DNA from: Chloroflexota bacterium
GTDB lineage: Bacteria; Chloroflexota; Anaerolineae; UBA4142
Length of the DNA: 5,796 nt
Assembly: GCA_023380675.1 (NCBI GenBank)
Contig: JAMCRS010000019.1
Location: forward strand, 1 to 5,796
Direction of reading: 5' to 3'
Under the pieces are notes generated by a model. It saw only the letters and a list, made by a program, of their open reading frames with translations. It was not told the DNA's origin and made no database searches. Positions 1 through 5,700 of the stretch are shown here, piece after piece (the first letter of the stretch is position 1; each line of letters opens with the position of its first letter). A program made the position numbers and the translations under genes.

Positions 1-127
1 CGGGCTCTAACGGCGTGTTCGGTTCTGCTCGTCCTCGCCAGGGGTCAAGGGGTGGTCAAGACCCTTGGGCCAGTTCGCGGACGTGACCTGAGAAGGGTCG
101 GTAATCAACCCGCCTGGCGCGGGCGGC
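1..127. repeat. 127-bp exact direct repeat, copy 1 (tig 3'-end sequence fused to clpP)
   Basis: Every base of 1-127 matches 764-890, at an offset of 763. Identity ends sharply: copy 1 continues with gat at 128-130 and copy 2 with ttg at 891-893. On the minus strand this sequence is the last 39 codons, stop and first downstream bases of trigger factor. Here it is joined directly after codon 194 of clpP and read in another frame. The copy starts at the first base of the window, so its left limit is unknown. It is either the junction of a tandem duplication with a 763-bp unit or an assembly artefact. An overlap of exactly 127 bp equals a commonly used maximum k-mer size. Confidence 0.97.
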
Positions 128-709
128 GATCAGTCCGTACGTGACGGCCTCCGGCGCATCCATGTAATAGTTCCGGTCGGTGTCGTGCACGATCCGTTCC
201 AGCGGCTGGCTGGTGCGCTCGGATAGGATCTGGTTCAAGCGTTCCCGCTCGCGCATGATGCGGCGCGCCTCGATCTCGATGTCGACCGCCTGTCCCTGTG
301 CGCCGCCCCACGGCTGGTGTATGTGAATGGTCGAATTGGGGAGCGCGTATCGGCGACCCTTTTCGCCGGCGGAGAGGAGAACGGTGCCCATGCTGGCCGC
401 CAGGCCGACGCACGTCGTCGACACCGGCGCGCGGACGAACTGCATCGTGTCGTAAATGGCGAGCCCGGCCGTGATCGATCCGCCGGGGCAATTGATGTAG
501 AGGCGGATCTCCTTGTCCGGATCTTCGTTGTCCAGGAACAGCATCTGCGCGACCACGAGATTGGCGACGTGATCGTCGATCGGCGTCCCGAGAAAAACGA
601 TGCGGTTCTTGAGCAGCAACGAGAAGATGTCGTAGGCGCGCTCGCCCCGACCGGTGTTCTCGACGACCATGGGTATCATGTCATAGCGCGATCGTGCGGT
701 GTTGGACAT
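56..709 (-). CDS. clpP: ATP-dependent Clp protease proteolytic subunit ClpP, with aberrant C-terminal tail
   Basis: Serine peptidase of the S14 family. Fourteen subunits form the cytoplasmic chamber that degrades proteins unfolded by ClpX, ClpA or ClpC. The start is ATG at 709, because AGGAG lies 8 bases upstream; a TTG at 730 would put that Shine-Dalgarno inside the gene. From this start the product has 217 residues. Visible hallmarks are the LYINCPGGS segment (70-78), the nucleophile Ser106 in GLAASMGT, His131 in HIHQP, and [13 protein letters not shown] (176-188) followed by YGLI. The third triad position, Asp in E. coli and B. subtilis ClpP, is Asn180 here (codon AAC at 172-170). Residues 1-194 align with the family. 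After YGLI the family continues with Asp and a short basic end, but here 23 unrelated residues (from [10 protein letters not shown]) are read out of frame from a copy of the tig 3' end. The true C-terminus is therefore probably missing, and clpX would be expected beyond the left edge. It lies 60 bases after tig on the same strand, probably in one operon. Confidence 0.95.
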   Translation of the reverse strand: MSNTARSRYDMIPMVVENTGRGERAYDIFSLLLKNRIVFLGTPIDDHVANLVVAQMLFLDNEDPDKEIRLYINCPGGSITAGLAIYDTMQFVRAPVSTTCVGLAASMGTVLLSAGEKGRRYALPNSTIHIHQPWGGAQGQAVDIEIEARRIMRERERLNQILSERTSQPLERIVHDTDRNYYMDAPEAVTYGLIAARARRVDYRPFSGHVRELAQGS

Positions 710-717
710 GGAATTGA

Positions 718-722
718 CTCCT
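718..722 (-). promoter_or_regulatory. Shine-Dalgarno of clpP (decides the start)
   Basis: On the minus strand AGGAG (722-718) is followed by 8 bases and then ATG at 709. This spacing is ideal, and it favours the product beginning [10 protein letters not shown] over the seven-residue longer TTG start at 730. Confidence 0.8.
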
Positions 723-730
723 GTGATCAA

Positions 731-746
731 GACGCCGGCCGGCGTC
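731..746. repeat. 16-bp perfect palindrome in the tig-clpP spacer
   Basis: GACGCCGG/CCGGCGTC is a perfect 16-bp inverted repeat with no loop bases, lying between the tig stop and the clpP Shine-Dalgarno. A second GC-rich near-palindrome (CGCGC-GGCCG-GCGCG, 751-765) is next to it and shares GGCCGGC/GCCGGCC, so the two could pair with each other instead. No T-run follows on the minus strand, so it is not a typical intrinsic terminator. It could be an operator, an RNA-stability or partial-attenuation hairpin, or a simple GC-rich spacer. Confidence 0.6.
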
Positions 747-763
747 GGGACGCGCGGCCGGCG

Positions 764-890
764 CGGGCTCTAACGGCGTGTTCGGTTCTGCTCGTCCTCG
801 CCAGGGGTCAAGGGGTGGTCAAGACCCTTGGGCCAGTTCGCGGACGTGACCTGAGAAGGGTCGGTAATCAACCCGCCTGGCGCGGGCGGC
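764..890. repeat. 127-bp exact direct repeat, copy 2 (native 3' end of tig)
   Basis: Partner of 1-127. This copy is in its natural place: on the minus strand it runs in frame from the last base of tig codon 452 through the stop codon at 772-770. The three bases left of it (761-763, gcg) have no counterpart in the window, because copy 1 begins at base 1. Confidence 0.97.
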
Positions 891-2245
891 TTGGCTTGGC
901 TCTGCTCCAGCTCCCGGGCGCGCATTTCTTGGCGCAGCATTTCCGGCGTCACGATCTTGCCGCTGGTGGGCTCGCCTTTGGCCATAGCGACGATGAGATC
1001 CACCATCTTGCGCAGCTTCAAGTTCAGCTCGATGTCGCGTCTGGATTCGGGGGTGGACAGGTTGCGGCGCACCTGTGCGGCATTGCCGCCTTGCTGCTCG
1101 ACCGCGCGTGCGCGCTCGTCAATCTCGACGTCCACCTCTTTGCCCGAGGCCTCGACTTTTTCCTCCTCGACAAGCTGCAGCATGATGAGCAGACGCTTGA
1201 GGCGTTTTTCGGCGCGCGGCCGGGCGTCGGCCCGATAGGCGGCTTCGTCCCGACTGCCGAGCTCGAGGTATTTGTCCCAGGTCATGCCCAGCCGGCTCGC
1301 GAGCTCCTTGGCCTGCGCGATGTCCTGATCGATCTCGTCCTCCAGCATCGAGGCCGGGTATGCGATCTGCGACTGCTCGACGATCGTGTCGAGCACCTCG
1401 TCGGAAAAGCGATCGCTTTCGACGCGCTCTTTTTCTTCGTAGAGGTTGGCGCGAATCCGGCGCTTGAACAGGTCGAACGTTTCGAACGAGCTGATCGACT
1501 TGGCGAACTCGTCGTTCAGCTCCGGCAGATGTGGTTCCTTGACGTCCGTGACTGTGACGGTGTACGTAGCGACCTTGCCCTTGAGATTTTCCGATGCGTC
1601 GTCGGGATACGTGTACGTCACCGTGCGGGTCTCGGCGGGGTTTGCACCGACGAGCTGCTCCAGCCAGGGAAAGACTCCACTCGCCTTTTCGACGGTCACC
1701 TGCAAGCCTTCGCGGTTGAACGGATCTCTGCCTTCCAGCCCGCCGTTGACGTCTATCGTGACCAGGTCGTTCAGTTGCACCGCACGGGTGACCGGCACCA
1801 TCTCGGCCGCCTCCCTTTGGAAACGGGCGACGACCTCGTCGACCTCGGCGTCCGTCACCTCGACCGGCCGCGGCTTGAGGCTGATCGAGTGATAGTCGCC
1901 CAGAGTGACGACCGGGCGAGTCGGGATGGTGAATTTCAAGATGACGGGTTCTTTTTGCACGACGTCGAGCTTGCCGGAATCGTAGACGTCGATCTTCTCG
2001 TCTTTCAGGACCTGCCGGTAGATCTGCTGCGCCATGCCGTCGATCGCTTCGTCGAGCAAGAACTCTTTGCCGAACGCGCGCTCGATCATCGCGTAGGGGG
2101 CCTTGCCGGGCCGGAATCCCGGGATCGGACGAGCGCGCGATACGCGCTGCGCGGCGGTCTTGAGAGCGCTTTGGGTCCGCTCGTCGTCGACTTCGACCGT
2201 TACGACGGCGTTGCAGTCCGGCGTGTGTTCCGTAGTGACTTTCAC
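770..2245 (-). CDS. tig: Trigger factor, ribosome-associated chaperone and peptidyl-prolyl isomerase
   Basis: Cytosolic chaperone that docks at the ribosome exit tunnel and shields nascent chains. The 491-residue product starts with GTG at 2245. AAGGA lies 10 bases upstream, a rather long spacing. The N-terminal ribosome-binding domain (about 1-115) carries the signature GFRPGKAP at 43-50, at the same positions as the E. coli GFRKGKVP. A FKBP-type isomerase domain covers about 155-240 (NDLVTIDVNG to VTDVKEPHLPELND). A charged, helical C-terminal chaperone domain follows (about 250-425). The last 60 residues form a Pro/Gly/Ser-rich, probably disordered tail that makes the protein longer than the usual 430-450 residues. 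The codons for that tail are the ones copied at 1-127. The start lies 70 bases downstream of tRNA-Leu on the same strand, with no convincing promoter between them, so transcription may come from the tRNA promoter. clpP follows after 60 bases, the usual tig-clpP order. Confidence 0.97.
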   Translation of the reverse strand: MKVTTEHTPDCNAVVTVEVDDERTQSALKTAAQRVSRARPIPGFRPGKAPYAMIERAFGKEFLLDEAIDGMAQQIYRQVLKDEKIDVYDSGKLDVVQKEPVILKFTIPTRPVVTLGDYHSISLKPRPVEVTDAEVDEVVARFQREAAEMVPVTRAVQLNDLVTIDVNGGLEGRDPFNREGLQVTVEKASGVFPWLEQLVGANPAETRTVTYTYPDDASENLKGKVATYTVTVTDVKEPHLPELNDEFAKSISSFETFDLFKRRIRANLYEEKERVESDRFSDEVLDTIVEQSQIAYPASMLEDEIDQDIAQAKELASRLGMTWDKYLELGSRDEAAYRADARPRAEKRLKRLLIMLQLVEEEKVEASGKEVDVEIDERARAVEQQGGNAAQVRRNLSTPESRRDIELNLKLRKMVDLIVAMAKGEPTSGKIVTPEMLRQEMRARELEQSQAKPPAPGGLITDPSQVTSANWPKGLDHPLTPGEDEQNRTRR

Positions 2246-2315
2246 AGAATCGGTGTCCTTTAATTCATGATTCAGAAAACGGAGCCGTCGAAGAGAGCAG
2301 CTCGTTTCCGTCGAA

Positions 2316-2399
2316 TGGGGATGGAGAGACTCGAACTCTCACGAGCTTTCGCCCACATGGTCCTAAGCCATGCTCGTCTGCCAGTTCCGACACACCCCC
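2316..2399 (-). tRNA. tRNA-Leu(UAG)
   Basis: An 84-base class II tRNA can be folded by eye on the minus strand. The acceptor stem is GGGGGTG (2399-2393) with CATCCCC (2323-2317), including one G-U pair. The anticodon stem is CATGG/CCATG around loop CTTAGGA, giving anticodon TAG (2365-2363), which reads CUA and other CUN leucine codons. A long variable arm forms GGGC-GAAA-GCTC. The T-arm is GAGAG-TTCGAGT-CTCTC. The discriminator base is A (2316), as expected for leucine. The next bases are TTC, so CCA is not encoded and must be added by nucleotidyltransferase. It has its own near-consensus promoter just upstream. Confidence 0.96.
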
Positions 2400-2415
2400 G
2401 TAACGCAACGCTTGC

Positions 2416-2443
2416 ATTATACCCGATTGTAGAGTTTTGGCAA
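2416..2443 (-). promoter_or_regulatory. Sigma70-type promoter for tRNA-Leu (and probably tig-clpP)
   Basis: On the minus strand TTGCCA (2443-2438), 16 bases, then TATAAT (2421-2416): 11 of 12 consensus positions. The predicted transcript start, near 2409, is about 10 bases before the tRNA 5' end at 2399. This fits a short leader removed by RNase P. It lies in the 66-base gap after the CPBP gene, where I see no terminator, so some readthrough from that gene is possible. Confidence 0.8.
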
Positions 2444-2465
2444 AGGCGCGACGAAAGGACAACGC

Positions 2466-3227
2466 TCAGATACCCGGGAGGCCGCCCATCGCCTTAAGCA
2501 AGGCAAAGAGGATGAGGGAAATGGCGTTGTTCGCCGAGTGAAGCATGATTCCCGGAAAGAGCGAGCCGGACTTTTCGTACAGCCAGGCGAGAAACAGCCC
2601 GAGCACAAAGATCGGAATGAATTGATCGAGGGTAAAGTGGAGCGCGGTGAACAACAGCGTGCTGACCGCCATCGCGGCCGGGACGCCGACCCGCTTGCGC
2701 AGTCCGCCGTAGAGAAATCCGCGGAAGAACAGCTCCTCCGCAATCGGCGCGATCACGGCCGCGGCGACGAGGGTCAAAACGAAACCGATGCCCTGCGTAT
2801 CGAGCTGGGACAACACGTCCTGCAGCGCCGGCTGATAGCCGAACGCGAGCGCAACCATTCCATAACAGATGCGTACCCCGTACGACGCGGCGAGCAGACG
2901 CACGCTGAGGCCGCACCCGAGCGGCCGGTCGAACGAACGGAGCCCCAGTGTCTCCCAGCCGGCGTGATAGCGCACGAGGCTGAAGAGCGCGGCCGCGCCG
3001 ACGACCGTCAGGTCCTGCAGCGCGACGAACAGCGCGAGCGTATCTCCATTCCGGGTGATCGACCGGAGCGTCACGAGGCCGGTCGCGAGCAGAATCAAGT
3101 TGAGCGCAATTACGCCCACCGCGGCGGCGAGGCTGCCAAAGAGCAGGTCACGCAGGCCCCACGGTACATTCGGGGGCGAGCCGACGGAAGCGGGAGTGGA
3201 GGGTCGCGGCGGATCCATCGCGTCCAT
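2466..3227 (-). CDS. CPBP-family (CAAX-like) intramembrane metalloprotease
   Basis: Polytopic inner-membrane protein with the three CPBP/Abi (PF02517-type) motifs: EELFFRG with Glu164, Glu165 and Arg169; FTALH ending in His197; and HSANN with His230 and Asn234. These residues are the expected metal and catalytic centre of the glutamate-type intramembrane proteases. Hydrophobic segments lie near 28-50, 63-84, 110-130, 147-166, 183-197, 202-216 and 223-246. The N-terminus is a Pro/Ser-rich cytoplasmic stretch. The start is taken as ATG at 3227 (253 residues). The frame stays open to 3416, but that extension is polar, looks unlike a coding N-terminus and would run through the promoter. A second ATG at 3218 is possible. 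The predicted transcript start coincides with 3227, so the mRNA may be leaderless. The substrate is unknown: family members process peptides or prenylated proteins or act in bacteriocin self-immunity. It is divergent from the response regulator. Confidence 0.9.
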   Translation of the reverse strand: MDAMDPPRPSTPASVGSPPNVPWGLRDLLFGSLAAAVGVIALNLILLATGLVTLRSITRNGDTLALFVALQDLTVVGAAALFSLVRYHAGWETLGLRSFDRPLGCGLSVRLLAASYGVRICYGMVALAFGYQPALQDVLSQLDTQGIGFVLTLVAAAVIAPIAEELFFRGFLYGGLRKRVGVPAAMAVSTLLFTALHFTLDQFIPIFVLGLFLAWLYEKSGSLFPGIMLHSANNAISLILFALLKAMGGLPGI

Positions 3228-3234
3228 GGCGCTG

Positions 3235-3263
3235 ATTATAGACCCGAAGAATGCAACGGGCAA
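3235..3263 (-). promoter_or_regulatory. Sigma70-type promoter of the CPBP gene, predicting a leaderless mRNA
   Basis: On the minus strand TTGCCC (3263-3258), 17 bases, then a perfect TATAAT (3240-3235). Only seven bases (CAGCGCC) separate the -10 box from ATG at 3227, so transcription should begin at or within a base or two of the start codon. No Shine-Dalgarno is possible for that ATG. Confidence 0.7.
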
Positions 3264-3282
3264 GAGCCTCGCGCGCCGACTT

Positions 3283-3299
3283 TTTACACAGAGTTTACA
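3283..3299 (+). promoter_or_regulatory. TTTACA direct repeat, candidate PhoP/PhoB-type operator
   Basis: TTTACA (3283-3288), 5 bases, TTTACA (3294-3299); start-to-start distance 11 bp, about one helical turn. TTHACA repeats with about 5-bp spacing are the known binding arrangement of Gram-positive PhoP, and E. coli PhoB also binds 11-bp direct repeats. The site lies 18 bp upstream of the -35 box of the response regulator promoter and 19 bp from the -35 box of the divergent CPBP promoter, so it could act on either. The same element recurs at 5701-5717. That the neighbouring regulator binds it is inference. Confidence 0.65.
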
Positions 3300-3317
3300 T
3301 CCGGCGCTCAAAATCCT

Positions 3318-3346
3318 TTGACTTTGACCTGGCTCGGATTTATAAT
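3318..3346 (+). promoter_or_regulatory. Sigma70-type promoter of the two-component operon
   Basis: TTGACT (3318-3323), 17 bases, TATAAT (3341-3346): 11 of 12 consensus positions with ideal spacing. A second TTGAC overlaps just behind it (TTTGAC repeated in tandem at 3317-3328). The predicted start near 3353 leaves a leader of about 86 bases before the TTG start codon. So strong a core promoter suggests substantial basal expression that the TTTACA site then modulates. Confidence 0.82.
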
Positions 3347-3350
3347 TTCC

Positions 3351-3415
3351 TGGCACCGGACCCCGCGAGAAGCCAAGACCTCCCCATTTCGGGTTATACG
3401 GTCGGACCGGTGCCA
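3351..3415 (+). repeat. 9-bp inverted repeat closing the leader of the regulator mRNA
   Basis: TGGCACCGG (3351-3359) and CCGGTGCCA (3407-3415) are exact reverse complements, enclosing 47 bases. The left arm begins almost at the predicted transcript start and the right arm ends 14 bases before the GAGG Shine-Dalgarno (3430-3433). The RNA could therefore fold its leader into one domain closed by a GC-rich stem. It could equally be a DNA operator with widely spaced half-sites. No T-run follows, so it is not a terminator. Confidence 0.55.
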
Positions 3416-3438
3416 ATCATAGGACGCGCGAGGGATGG

Positions 3439-4104
3439 TTGACGACACTCTTATTGGTCGACGACGAGAAGAACATCATCGAGCTCGAGCGCCTGTACCT
3501 TGAGAAGGAAGGCTACAAAGTAGAGGCCGCGTTCGACGGCAAGGCGGCGTTGGACAAATTCAGGGCGATCAAGCCGGCCGCTCTGATCCTCGATCTCATG
3601 CTGCCGGAAATCGACGGCTGGGAGGTGTGCCGGCGAATCCGGCAGGAATCTGAAGTGCCCATCCTGATGCTGACCGCGCGTGACCAGGACGTCGACAAGA
3701 TCGTTGGCCTGGAACTGGGCGCGGACGATTATTTGACCAAGCCGTTCAACCCGCGTGAGCTGGTCGCGCGCGTGCGGGCCATCCTACGCCGGGCCAGTCC
3801 GGGCCACAAGACGCAGCGATTGTCCGTCGGCGATCTGACGATCGACCTCGACCGGCGCGAGGTAACGATCGGCACCCGGGCCGTCGAGCTGCGCGCGAAA
3901 GAATTCGACCTGCTGGCCGTCATGGCGCAGAACCCGAGTATCGTCCTCACGCGCGAGCGCCTCCTGGAGATCGCGTGGGGCTATGACTTTCCAGGGGAAA
4001 CGCGGACGGTCGACGTACACGTAGCGCATCTGCGCAAAAAGCTTGCAGGGGCGGCCACGCAGATCGAGACGGTGAGTGGTGTGGGCTACAAGTTGGTCGG
4101 CTAA
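3439..4104 (+). CDS. OmpR/PhoB-family response regulator
   Basis: Cytoplasmic DNA-binding regulator of 221 residues, full length for the family. The receiver domain (about 2-117) has acidic pocket Asp8-Asp9, phosphoacceptor Asp52 in LILDLMLPEIDG, switch residue Thr79 in LTA, and Lys101 in TKPF. A winged-helix effector domain (about 126-221) carries a recognition helix near RTVDVHVAHLRKKL (189-202) and ends in the typical SGVGYKLVG. The start is taken as TTG at 3439, with GAGG five bases upstream. The ATG at 3435 is out of frame, and starting at the TTG puts LLLVDDE at the normal N-terminal position. The partner kinase begins 80 bases downstream. The OmpR type and the flanking 11-bp TTTACA repeats suggest a PhoP/PhoB-like role in phosphate response, but sequence alone does not separate this from other OmpR-family regulators, so no symbol is given. 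Confidence 0.96.
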   Translation: MTTLLLVDDEKNIIELERLYLEKEGYKVEAAFDGKAALDKFRAIKPAALILDLMLPEIDGWEVCRRIRQESEVPILMLTARDQDVDKIVGLELGADDYLTKPFNPRELVARVRAILRRASPGHKTQRLSVGDLTIDLDRREVTIGTRAVELRAKEFDLLAVMAQNPSIVLTRERLLEIAWGYDFPGETRTVDVHVAHLRKKLAGAATQIETVSGVGYKLVG

Positions 4105-4127
4105 TGCGGGCGGCCACATCTGCATCC

Positions 4128-4150
4128 GGCCGGAGCGCCGCGGTCCGGCC
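4128..4150 (+). repeat. Intercistronic hairpin between regulator and kinase genes
   Basis: GGCCGGA (4128-4134) and TCCGGCC (4144-4150) form a perfect 7-bp stem with a 9-base loop, in the 80-base gap after the regulator stop codon. It is followed by atattt rather than a T-run, so it is at best a weak terminator. It may stabilise the upstream message and lower kinase output relative to the regulator. Confidence 0.55.
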
Positions 4151-4184
4151 ATATTTCGACGGCTGACCGGTAAAAGGCAAGGCA

Positions 4185-5645
4185 ATGTCGCTTAGAACGC
4201 GTCTCGTCCTCGCGCAGTTTTTCGTCATCCTGCTCACGCTCGCCATCGTCGCGGTGAGCCTGGTCGTCATCCTGCGCCAATACCAGATCGTAGTTCAGCG
4301 CGCGCGCTTGGGGGACGCGGTGGTCCCGCTCGCGTTTCAAGCCCGGGCGATGTTTCAACAAGGGCTGGACCCGGCCGCGGTCCTCGCGCGCTTGGACGAG
4401 CAGGCCGGCGACATCGGCCGCGTCTTCATCGTCGACGAAAACGGGCTCGTTCTCGCGGATGCAGCCAACGGCTTGACCGGCCGCACGGTGCGACTCAATC
4501 CGCCGGCCCAGGCCAGGGATTACGTTTGGGGCGAGCACCTGATCAGGAACCGGGCCGCCAGCTTTACGCTCTTGTTCGCCGCGCTCCCGGCCGGTCAGAG
4601 CGGCGGCAGAAATGTGTACGTCGCGCTCACGCAGGCCGAGGCGCCGATCCTGCGGACCCTCGACGGGATCGGCTTGAGCCTGGTCGTCGCCGGCATCGTC
4701 ACGTTCCTCGTCGCGCTGCTGGTCGCACTCATCCTCGCCCGCTCGATCGCCGAGCCGATCACGCGCCTGACGCGCGCGACCGAAGCGATCGCGCGCGGCC
4801 AGTACGAGCATCGGGTGACAGCCAACGATTCGGACGAGATCGGCCGACTCGGCATGAGTTTCAACGCGATGGCCGAACAGGTGCAGCACTCGCGGCAGAT
4901 GGAAAAGGATTTCCTTGCGAACGTCTCGCACGAGCTCAAGACGCCTCTCACGTCGATCCAGGGCTTTGCGCAAGCGATCCTCGAAGGCGCGGTGCACGAT
5001 GCCGAAGGCGTTCACCGCGCGGCGCAGACGATCTTCGACGAGACGGCGCGCATGGGACGGCTGGTGGGCGATCTGCTGACGCTCGCGCGATTCGAGTCCG
5101 GCCAGCTCCCCCTCGAGCACGAAACGGTGGACCTCGCGCAACTGCTCCCGCGCTGGGTGGACCGCTTTCGCCCGCGCGCGAGCGAATTGGGCGAAGCGAT
5201 CGTTACCGTCGTCGAGCCGATGCCGGCGATCACGGGCGACGCCAGTCGACTCGAACAGGTGGTCAACAATCTGGTCGAGAACGCGCTCAAGTACAATCAC
5301 GACGGCGGCACGGTGACGGTGAACGCCCGAGCGGGCGGGACGGATGCGGCCGGCAAAGGCGCGTCGGCGCTGCACCGCCGATTGAGCGCGCGCGGGTCGA
5401 ACGAGTGGATCACGATTGTGGTGAGCGACACGGGCGCCGGCATCCCGGCGGAGGACCTTCCGCGACTGTTCGATCGATTCTATCGGGGAGACAAGGCGCG
5501 CGCGGCGGGCGGCTCCGGACTCGGCCTTTCGATCGTCAACGAGATCGTTCGCGCGCACGGAGGCCGCATGCAAGTGGAGAGTGCGCAAGGGCGCGGAAGC
5601 ACGTTCACGGTTTACTTGCCGATTCGTAACGACGCTCACGCGTGA
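4185..5645 (+). CDS. Transmembrane sensor histidine kinase (HAMP, HisKA, HATPase)
   Basis: Inner-membrane kinase of 486 residues, the likely partner of the response regulator encoded just upstream. ATG at 4185 is preceded by AAAAGG seven bases away. Order of parts: membrane helix 1 (about 7-30); extracytoplasmic sensor region (about 31-162) with a VFIVDENGLVLADA stretch resembling PAS/Cache-type sensors; membrane helix 2 (about 163-185); HAMP linker (about 186-237) with the typical DEIGRLGMSFNAMAE end; dimerisation and phosphotransfer helix with His249 in SHELKTPL; and the ATPase domain with N-box NLVENALKY (Asn366), G1 DTGAGIP (415-421), F-box LFDRFYR (428-434) and G2 GGSGLGLS (442-449). No cytoplasmic PAS domain is present, unlike many PhoR kinases. 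About 25 residues rich in Gly, Ala and Arg (382-406) are inserted between the N-box strand and G1. All catalytic motifs are intact. The ligand cannot be read from the sequence. Confidence 0.96.
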   Translation: MSLRTRLVLAQFFVILLTLAIVAVSLVVILRQYQIVVQRARLGDAVVPLAFQARAMFQQGLDPAAVLARLDEQAGDIGRVFIVDENGLVLADAANGLTGRTVRLNPPAQARDYVWGEHLIRNRAASFTLLFAALPAGQSGGRNVYVALTQAEAPILRTLDGIGLSLVVAGIVTFLVALLVALILARSIAEPITRLTRATEAIARGQYEHRVTANDSDEIGRLGMSFNAMAEQVQHSRQMEKDFLANVSHELKTPLTSIQGFAQAILEGAVHDAEGVHRAAQTIFDETARMGRLVGDLLTLARFESGQLPLEHETVDLAQLLPRWVDRFRPRASELGEAIVTVVEPMPAITGDASRLEQVVNNLVENALKYNHDGGTVTVNARAGGTDAAGKGASALHRRLSARGSNEWITIVVSDTGAGIPAEDLPRLFDRFYRGDKARAAGGSGLGLSIVNEIVRAHGGRMQVESAQGRGSTFTVYLPIRNDAHA

Positions 5646-5700
5646 AAGGACCAGGCGTCGGACTGTGAGGCGCGGCGTCAATTGGTTAGCAAGACCGGAA

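Noticed and set aside
1..127. Mobile element end or attachment-site duplication
   Set aside because: The repeat is the coding 3' end of tig, with no integrase, transposase or terminal inverted repeats nearby. A duplication junction or assembly loop explains it better.
317..2263. 648-codon open frame on the plus strand across clpP and tig
   Set aside because: It is antisense to two clearly recognisable genes, its translation is rich in Arg, Asp and His with no recognisable domain, and GC-rich codons commonly open the opposite strand.
3228..3416. 63-codon N-terminal extension of the CPBP protein
   Set aside because: It would run through a -35/-10 promoter directly before ATG 3227 and across the divergent control region, and its translation does not resemble a signal or membrane segment.
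4128..4150. Intrinsic terminator between regulator and kinase
   Set aside because: The stem is good, but the following bases are atatttcg rather than a T-run, and the two genes form a typical operon pair.
4101..5681. 526-codon open frame on the minus strand across the histidine kinase
   Set aside because: It is antisense to an intact kinase with all catalytic motifs. The translation is a repetitive Arg/Asp/Ala composition typical of a GC-rich shadow frame.
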